This document shows, in pieces, positions 59,013 to 64,000 of a DNA stretch of 64,000 nucleotides. Source of the stretch: Actinophytocola gossypii (GTDB taxonomy: Bacteria > Actinomycetota > Actinomycetes > Mycobacteriales > Pseudonocardiaceae); NCBI RefSeq assembly GCF_025165815.1, contig NZ_JAFFZE010000006.1, forward strand, positions 124,001 to 188,000. Direction: 5' to 3'. Numbering within the stretch: the stretch's first letter is position 1; the number at the start of each line of letters is the position of its first letter. The position numbers were made by a program, and so were the translations under genes. The notes under the pieces were generated by a model. That model did no database searches. It was not told where the DNA came from and saw nothing but the letters and a program-made list of their open reading frames with translations.

Positions 59013-60512
59013 GTGACCGACGAAGCGCCTGCCCAGCCCGATGACCTGCCGGAGCAGCTGCGGATCCGCCGGGAGAAGCGGGCGCGGCTGCTGGACGAGG
59101 GGTTCGACCCCTATCCGGTCGAACTGCCGAGGACACACACCCTCGCGGAGATCCGGCGCGCCCATTCCGACCTGCCGCCCGACACGTCCACCGGAGAGGT
59201 GGTGGGCATCACCGGTCGGGTGATGTTCGTGCGCAATACGGGCAAGTTGTGTTTTGCGACCCTGGTCGAGGGGGACGGCACCGAACTGCAGGCGATGCTC
59301 AGCCTGAACAACGTCGGATCCGACTCTCTTTCCGCGTGGAAGGCCGACGTCGACCTCGGCGACCACGTTTTCGTGCACGGCGAGGTAATCACCTCCCGGC
59401 GCGGCGAGCTGTCCGTACTGGCCGACGAGTGGCGAATGGCGGCGAAGTCGCTGCGGCCGCTGCCGGTCGCGCACAAGGCGTTGAACGAGGAAACTCGCAT
59501 TCGGCAACGCTATGTCGACCTGATCCTGCGACCGCAGGCCCGCGATACGGTCCGCACCCGCGCCGGGGTGACGCGCGCATTGCGAGACAGTTTCCACGAG
59601 CGCGGATTCATCGAGGTCGAGACCCCGATGCTGCAGACCTTGCACGGCGGTGCCACCGCGCGGCCGTTTGTCACACACTCGAACGCCATGGGCATGGATC
59701 TCTACCTGCGGATCGCGCCCGAGCTGTTCCTGAAGCGCTGCGTGGTCGGCGGTATCGAGAAGGTCTTCGAGATCAATCGCAACTTCCGGAACGAGGGCAG
59801 CGATTCCTCGCATTCCCCCGAGTTCGCGATGCTCGAGTTCTACCAGGCCTACGCCACCTACGACTCGATGGCCGTGCTGACCAGGGAGCTCGTGCAGGAG
59901 GCCGCGGACGCGGTGTTCGGCACCCGGGAGGTCACCCTCGCCGACGGCACCCCGTACGACCTGTCGGGGGAGTGGACGTCGCTGACCATGTACGGGTCGC
60001 TGTCCGACGCGCTCGGCGAGGAGATCACCCCGAACACGCCGGCCGAGGCGCTGCACAAGCACGCCGAGGCCCGCGACCTCGAGGTGGACCCGAAGCTGGG
60101 TCACGGGAAACTCGTCGAGGAGCTGTGGGAGCACCTGGTCGGGCAACACCTGGTCGCGCCGACGTTCGTGCGTGACTTCCCGGTCGAGACGTCCCCGCTC
60201 ACCCGCCAGCACCGCACCGAGCCAGGGGTCGCCGAGAAGTGGGACCTCTACGTGCGCGGGTTCGAGTTGGCGACCGGATATTCGGAGCTGGTCGACCCGG
60301 TCGTGGAACGCGAGCGGCTCGTCGACCAGGCGAAGCTCCGCGCGACCGGCGACGACGAGGCGATGCGACTCGACGAGGACTTCCTGCGCGCGCTGGAGTA
60401 CGGAATGCCGCCGAGCGGTGGTGTCGGAATGGGCGTCGACCGCTTGCTCATGGCCCTGACCGGCCTGGGCATCCGCGAGACGATCCTGTTTCCGCTCGTG
60501 CGCCCCGAATGA
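59013..60512 (+). CDS. lysS: Lysyl-tRNA synthetase (class II)
   Basis: A 499-aa enzyme that charges tRNA-Lys. It has an N-terminal OB fold (about 65-155, [19 protein letters not shown]), motif 2 ([29 protein letters not shown]) and motif 3 ([14 protein letters not shown]). GTG 59013 has no ribosome binding site; TACCCT ends 6 bases before it, so a leaderless message is likely. lsr2 follows under its own promoter, as in mycobacteria. Confidence 0.96.
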   Translation: MTDEAPAQPDDLPEQLRIRREKRARLLDEGFDPYPVELPRTHTLAEIRRAHSDLPPDTSTGEVVGITGRVMFVRNTGKLCFATLVEGDGTELQAMLSLNNVGSDSLSAWKADVDLGDHVFVHGEVITSRRGELSVLADEWRMAAKSLRPLPVAHKALNEETRIRQRYVDLILRPQARDTVRTRAGVTRALRDSFHERGFIEVETPMLQTLHGGATARPFVTHSNAMGMDLYLRIAPELFLKRCVVGGIEKVFEINRNFRNEGSDSSHSPEFAMLEFYQAYATYDSMAVLTRELVQEAADAVFGTREVTLADGTPYDLSGEWTSLTMYGSLSDALGEEITPNTPAEALHKHAEARDLEVDPKLGHGKLVEELWEHLVGQHLVAPTFVRDFPVETSPLTRQHRTEPGVAEKWDLYVRGFELATGYSELVDPVVERERLVDQAKLRATGDDEAMRLDEDFLRALEYGMPPSGGVGMGVDRLLMALTGLGIRETILFPLVRPE

Positions 60513-60557
60513 GTGCTCGGCGTCGGCTCGATCACTAAACCTGAGACGCGATTTGCG

Positions 60558-60586
60558 TTGACCTCCTAAGTGGGAGTATTTATATA
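60558..60586 (+). promoter_or_regulatory. lsr2 promoter
   Basis: TTGACC (60558-60563), a 17-base spacer and TATATA (60581-60586) form the best sigma-70-type promoter in the window. The spacer holds CTCC-TAAGT-GGGAG, an inverted repeat. The region is unusually AT-rich for this genome, which suits self-repression by Lsr2, an AT-binding protein. Confidence 0.75.
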
Positions 60587-60639
60587 TCGAGCCGTCGAGA
60601 CGCGTGTTCGGCCTCGAGTAGCAAACCTAGGAGGGCGCA

Positions 60640-60987
60640 GTGGCGCAGAAGGTCATGGTTACCCTGGTCGACGACCTTGATGGTTCCGAGGCCGAGGAGA
60701 CCGTCGAGTTCGGTCTCGATGGCGCGTTCTACGAGATCGACCTGTCCGAGGACAATGCGGAGCGGTTGCGGGACGCGCTCGCCGAATACGTCGAGCACGC
60801 GCGTCGCGCCGGTGGCCGTAAGCGGCCGAGCGGCCGCGGTGGTGCCGGCCGGCCGCCGCGCACCGCGTCGGCGGATCGCGAACAGAACCAGGCAATTCGC
60901 GAGTGGGCCCGCAAGCAGGGCATGAACGTCTCGGATCGCGGTCGAATCCCGAAGGAGGTCACGGACGCGTACAACGCGCAGGCGTGA
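60640..60987 (+). CDS. lsr2: Lsr2 nucleoid-associated protein
   Basis: A 115-aa xenogeneic silencer that binds AT-rich DNA and bridges it. The N-terminal dimerisation domain (about 1-58) has [22 protein letters not shown]. The C-terminal DNA-binding domain (about 78-115) ends with [12 protein letters not shown], where R-G-R enters the minor groove. GTG 60640 follows TAGGAGGG. Confidence 0.97.
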   Translation: MAQKVMVTLVDDLDGSEAEETVEFGLDGAFYEIDLSEDNAERLRDALAEYVEHARRAGGRKRPSGRGGAGRPPRTASADREQNQAIREWARKQGMNVSDRGRIPKEVTDAYNAQA

Positions 60988-61009
60988 CCCAAACCTTGAT
61001 TAGCGTCGC

Positions 61010-62308
61010 TCACCGCACGGTTTCGAGGTGAGCGGGGGAGTTGACGTTTTCCCGCCGGGAAACGGACACCCGCCGGCCGATCCAGATCGCCGTGAGCACA
61101 GCGGAGACCCCGCCCAGTGCCATGGCCGTCCCGACCGGCAGCACCTCCGTGAGCAGGCCGAAGACCGTCGGTCCGACACCCTGGAAGGTCATCAGCCCGG
61201 TCGAGAGCAGGCTGAACGCCTGGCCGCCGCGATCGTCCGGGATGGCCTGCCGGAACGGCTCCTGCAGCCCGAGCGCGTAGGCGAAGCCGAACCCGGTCAC
61301 CACGAGCAGCGCGCCGGCCACCGCGATGTGCACGTCCAGGGCGAACCCCGCGAGCGACAGTCCCTGGACCACGACCAGCGCCGCCACCAGCCGTTCCCGG
61401 CGGCGCGGCGCGAGCAGCCGGGCGACCACGAGGTTCCCGACGAACATGCCGGCGGCCTCGCACGCCAGCAGCAGCCCCGGTGACGACTCGGCGAAGCCGC
61501 GCAGCAGCGCGTACGGCACGATCAGGCTGAGCGCCCCGGTGACGAACGCCGGCGGCAGCCACATCGCGAACAGCAGCCGGCGCACGACCGGATCCCCGAG
61601 CAGCTCCCGGTTCCCCCGCCAGCTGCGCCGCAGCAGCTGACGCTCGCCGGACCGGCCGGGCGCCGGCAGGTTCGGCAGCAGCGTCAGCGTCCCGAGCGCG
61701 CTGGTCAGGTGCAGGCCGGCGACGACCAGCAGCGCGTGCGTCGGTCCGAGCACGGCCACCGCGGCCCCACCGGCGGCCAGCCCCAGCACCTGCGCGGCCG
61801 AGGCGGCGAGCTGGAACAGCCCGCGGCCGATCACGAAGGCGTCCCCGTCGAGCGTCTCGGCGGTCAGGCGCCCGGTGGTGCCGTTGAACACGGGCGCGAG
61901 GCAGCCGATGCCGGCGACCAGGACCAGGCAGGCCCACACGGGCAGCCCGGCCAGGGCGAGCACCGCGGCGCCGGCGGCTTCGAGCGTGTAGCCGGTGACG
62001 ATCAGCAGTCGCGGCCGGACCAGGTCGGGCAGCGCGCCGATCACGAGCCCGCCGACGACCTGGGGCAGGAACGAGATGCCGTAGGTCAGCGCGCTGAGGA
62101 ACACCGACCCGGTCGAGGTGAACACCACGACCGAGAGGGCGACCGTGCGGAGGGTGTCGGCGCCGATGGCGACCGAGCGGGTCCAGAACAGCACGCGGAA
62201 GACCGGTTCGGCCAGCACCTGCCGGAACGTCGTAGCCACCGGCCGATCCTGGACGCCCGGCTCCACTTCGGCCGAATCATTCGTCACCGGACGTAAGGTC
62301 AATCGCAT
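61010..62308 (-). CDS. MFS transporter
   Basis: A 432-aa major facilitator protein with about 12 membrane helices, of the type related to macrolide and enterobactin exporters. The start is uncertain. ATG 62308 overlaps the start codon of the divergent regulator, and no clear ribosome binding site precedes it. GTG 62239 (before A-T-T-F-R-Q-V) has AGGA upstream and keeps all membrane helices. Its divergent neighbour, a DUF5937 winged-helix protein, probably controls it. Confidence 0.85.
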   Translation of the reverse strand: MRLTLRPVTNDSAEVEPGVQDRPVATTFRQVLAEPVFRVLFWTRSVAIGADTLRTVALSVVVFTSTGSVFLSALTYGISFLPQVVGGLVIGALPDLVRPRLLIVTGYTLEAAGAAVLALAGLPVWACLVLVAGIGCLAPVFNGTTGRLTAETLDGDAFVIGRGLFQLAASAAQVLGLAAGGAAVAVLGPTHALLVVAGLHLTSALGTLTLLPNLPAPGRSGERQLLRRSWRGNRELLGDPVVRRLLFAMWLPPAFVTGALSLIVPYALLRGFAESSPGLLLACEAAGMFVGNLVVARLLAPRRRERLVAALVVVQGLSLAGFALDVHIAVAGALLVVTGFGFAYALGLQEPFRQAIPDDRGGQAFSLLSTGLMTFQGVGPTVFGLLTEVLPVGTAMALGGVSAVLTAIWIGRRVSVSRRENVNSPAHLETVR

Positions 62309-63284
62309 GCTCCGGCTCACCGTCCACCGCGACGACCTCCTGAACAGCAGGTTCGCCGTGTCGCCGTTGTTCGAACTGGACAACCTGCTCCGCAAGCTCG
62401 ACGGCCACACCCCGAGCCGGCTGCCGCCGGAGTGGCTGGCGCGGCTGCGCCCGGTGTACCGCGAGCTGCGCCGGACGACGGCCCTGCCCGCGGTGCAGGC
62501 GCTGCACGGGCCGGGGTGGGGGGCGGGTTTCGTGTCGCCGCCGCCGGCCGGCCTGGCCCAGACCATCGACGACGACCTCGCCGAGGTCCGGGCGACGCCG
62601 CTGGCGCTGGCGCGCAGTGAGATCGCCCGGTGCCTGCGGGGTCTTCCGGCGCAGCCGCGAGCGGTCATGGACGTGCTGGAGTCGCCGTCGGTGGTGTCGG
62701 TGGTCGCCGACACGCTGGAGACCGCGTGGCACGAGCTCGTCGGGGCGGACTGGCCGGCGCTGCGCGCGGTGTGCGAGCGGGACGTCGTCTACCGGGCCGG
62801 TCTGCTGAGCCGCTCGGGCTGGGCGGGCGCGCTGGTCGGCCTGCACGAACGGGTGAGCTGGCACGACGGCGAGATCCGGGTGCGGGACATGGTCGAGCAG
62901 GAGGTCGACCTGGGCGGGCGGGGGATGCTGCTGGTGCCGTCGGTGTTCGTGTGGCCGAAGCTCGGGGTGTACACGGACGCGCCGTGGCCGCACGGTCTCG
63001 CCTACCCGGCCCGGGGGACGGCGGCATTGCTGGAGCCGGAGTCCTCGCCGGCGCCGGAGGCGCTGGGTGAGCTGCTCGGCCGCTCCCGCGCGCGGCTGCT
63101 GGCGTCCCTGTCGGAACCGGCGAGCACCACCCAGCTCGCGACGACCCTGCGCCTGGCCCCGGGCGCGGTCGGTGACCACCTGGCGGTCCTGCACCGGTCC
63201 GGCCTGGTCACGAAGGCCCGCGCGGGCCGGTCGGTCCTCTACCGCCGCACACCACTCGGCGACGCGCTCGCGGCGACGTCCTGA
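62307..63284 (+). CDS. DUF5937 / ArsR-like winged-helix regulator
   Basis: A 325-aa protein starting MLRLTV. The first ~230 residues are a DUF5937-type helical domain. The C-terminal ~85 residues are an ArsR-like winged helix (ASLSEPASTTQLATTLRLAPGAVGDHLAVLHRSGLVTKARAGRSVLYRRT as the HTH and wing). Such proteins are usually next to an MFS gene, as here. TAAGGT lies 7 bases before the ATG and no ribosome binding site is seen. Confidence 0.8.
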   Translation: MLRLTVHRDDLLNSRFAVSPLFELDNLLRKLDGHTPSRLPPEWLARLRPVYRELRRTTALPAVQALHGPGWGAGFVSPPPAGLAQTIDDDLAEVRATPLALARSEIARCLRGLPAQPRAVMDVLESPSVVSVVADTLETAWHELVGADWPALRAVCERDVVYRAGLLSRSGWAGALVGLHERVSWHDGEIRVRDMVEQEVDLGGRGMLLVPSVFVWPKLGVYTDAPWPHGLAYPARGTAALLEPESSPAPEALGELLGRSRARLLASLSEPASTTQLATTLRLAPGAVGDHLAVLHRSGLVTKARAGRSVLYRRTPLGDALAATS

Positions 63285-63287
63285 CGG

Positions 63288-64000
63288 CTACCTGGGCAGC
63301 ACTCGGGGGCACGTCGAGCACGGGCCCTTGCCGCACTCGAGCAGGTAGTGGAAGCAGCAGCTCTCCCGCCGCCTGGTCCACCCGGCGCCCGTCTCGGCCG
63401 GTCGCATCGTCGACCCCGAGGTGAACGGCACCAACCGCTCCGGCAGCAACAGCGCACCGTCCACCACTCCGGCACCCTCGTCACCCCCGTACCGCCCGGC
63501 CAACAACATCGAGTCGTCCAGCGCATCGGTCGCCGCCGCCCACAGCGTGTGCCGGCCGAACCGCACCGTGGGGGCGAACGCCGCAACGAACCGCGACGCG
63601 TGCGCGGTAAACCGGCCCCGCAGCACCGCCGCCAGCGCCCGCTCGTCCGGCACCACCGTCGCCTCCGGCGTCCCCGCCGCCGGGTCCTCCGGCAGGCACA
63701 CGAACCCCCGGTCTAGCAGCGCGATCGACTCGGGATGGGGCCTCGGTCGAGCCACCCGGAACGCCAGGTGCTCAGGACGCAACGACGGCACCCGCCGCTC
63801 GTGGTGGAACAGCAGCGCCGCGAGGTACGCGGGCACCGACAGATAGAACGTCATGACGTAACCGGCCGTGGCCCGTTCGGGTGCCTCGCCGTACTGGTCG
63901 ATCAGCCATTCGCCGAGCTCGGCCCGCCAGCGGGTGAACAAGCTGACATCGGACAGTAACGATGCGCAATTCACCCAATCGTGGGTATCCTCGGGGGTGC
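63288..64000 (-). CDS. FhuF-like iron-sulfur protein (5' end beyond the window)
   Basis: At least 237 codons are visible. The C-terminus carries RRESCCFHYLLECGKGPCSTCPR, the C-C-x(10-11)-C-x-x-C pattern that binds a 2Fe-2S cluster in FhuF-type ferric siderophore reductases. The rest is a helical FhuF domain with SVPAYLAALLFH. GTG 63974 could start it, but the frame stays open to the window edge with a sensible THDW-V-N-C-A-S-L-L run, so the true start is probably outside. Siderophore reduction is the likely role. Confidence 0.75.
   Translation of the reverse strand, partial: TPEDTHDWVNCASLLSDVSLFTRWRAELGEWLIDQYGEAPERATAGYVMTFYLSVPAYLAALLFHHERRVPSLRPEHLAFRVARPRPHPESIALLDRGFVCLPEDPAAGTPEATVVPDERALAAVLRGRFTAHASRFVAAFAPTVRFGRHTLWAAATDALDDSMLLAGRYGGDEGAGVVDGALLLPERLVPFTSGSTMRPAETGAGWTRRRESCCFHYLLECGKGPCSTCPRVLPR

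Overview
The window is 64 kb of very GC-rich actinomycete chromosome. Many genes start with GTG, many are coupled by 4-base ATGA or GTGA overlaps, and ESX-type secretion genes, lsr2, a Tad pilus locus and a DUF574 methyltransferase are present. The gene order closely follows the lysS - lsr2 - coaX - panDC - fol - ftsH - hpt - tilS - dacB - ppa and holB - topA - helicase - tad blocks that I remember from Mycobacterium tuberculosis (about Rv3597c to Rv3658c). The repeat palindromes and overall content suggest a member of the Pseudonocardiales (Saccharothrix / Lentzea / Amycolatopsis type), but I cannot name the genus from sequence alone.

Layout. 1-2150: the 3' half of a Tad pilus operon (TadB end, TadC, a 61-aa pilin, two minor pilin-like proteins). 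2.3-9.4 kb: a Prim-Pol-like protein, a repeat-rich non-coding stretch, an MrfA/Hrq1-like helicase, the proton-pumping pyrophosphatase hppA and a conserved unknown protein. 9.5-18.5 kb: topA, a truncated gene, a membrane protein, an MFS transporter fused to a degenerate thymidylate-kinase domain, holB, and a large secreted membrane-anchored protein on the opposite strand. 18.5-21.5 kb: tRNA-Thr(CGT), an XRE regulator, a DUF574 methyltransferase and a THUMP-like RNA methyltransferase. 21.7-26.2 kb: a threonine-aldolase-like enzyme, gamma carbonic anhydrase, a methyltransferase/GNAT pair and gdhA. 26.3-29.8 kb: a ribosomal protein L11 paralogue with a CGNR protein, facing a 909-aa chimeric membrane receptor. 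30-35.8 kb: glyA, a secreted GHL10 protein, a MarR/MFS efflux pair and ppa. 35.9-45.2 kb: dacB, a DUF2342 metalloprotease, tilS, hpt, then an EspG / PE-like / lipoprotein / PPE / EspG module. 45.4-50.7 kb: ftsH and the folate genes folE-folP-folB-folK. 50.8-58.2 kb: a MerR regulator, three membrane or unknown proteins, then DUF2520-panC-panD-coaX. 58.2-64 kb: a methyltransferase, lysS, lsr2, a divergent MFS / DUF5937 regulator pair, and a FhuF-like protein running off the right edge.

How the genes work together. folE-folP-folB-folK make dihydropteroate from GTP. The pan/coaX block makes and phosphorylates pantothenate for coenzyme A. hppA and ppa both consume pyrophosphate, one coupled to proton pumping. 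The EspG-PE-PPE-EspG set looks like one ESX substrate pair with its chaperones.

Most striking observations. (1) folE is interrupted by a 181-aa mini-intein placed exactly before the zinc-binding Cys of the CEHH motif. (2) The L11 paralogue has lost the proline-rich element where thiopeptides bind L11. (3) tilS has no ATG, GTG or TTG upstream of its P-loop and appears to start at ATA. (4) The 909-aa protein joins a cytosolic NTPase-like half, a single membrane helix and an outside ligand-binding half. (5) A PE/PPE/EspG module sits between hpt and ftsH. (6) A TANNNT box lies 6-7 bases before the start of at least twelve genes that lack a ribosome binding site, suggesting many leaderless messages.
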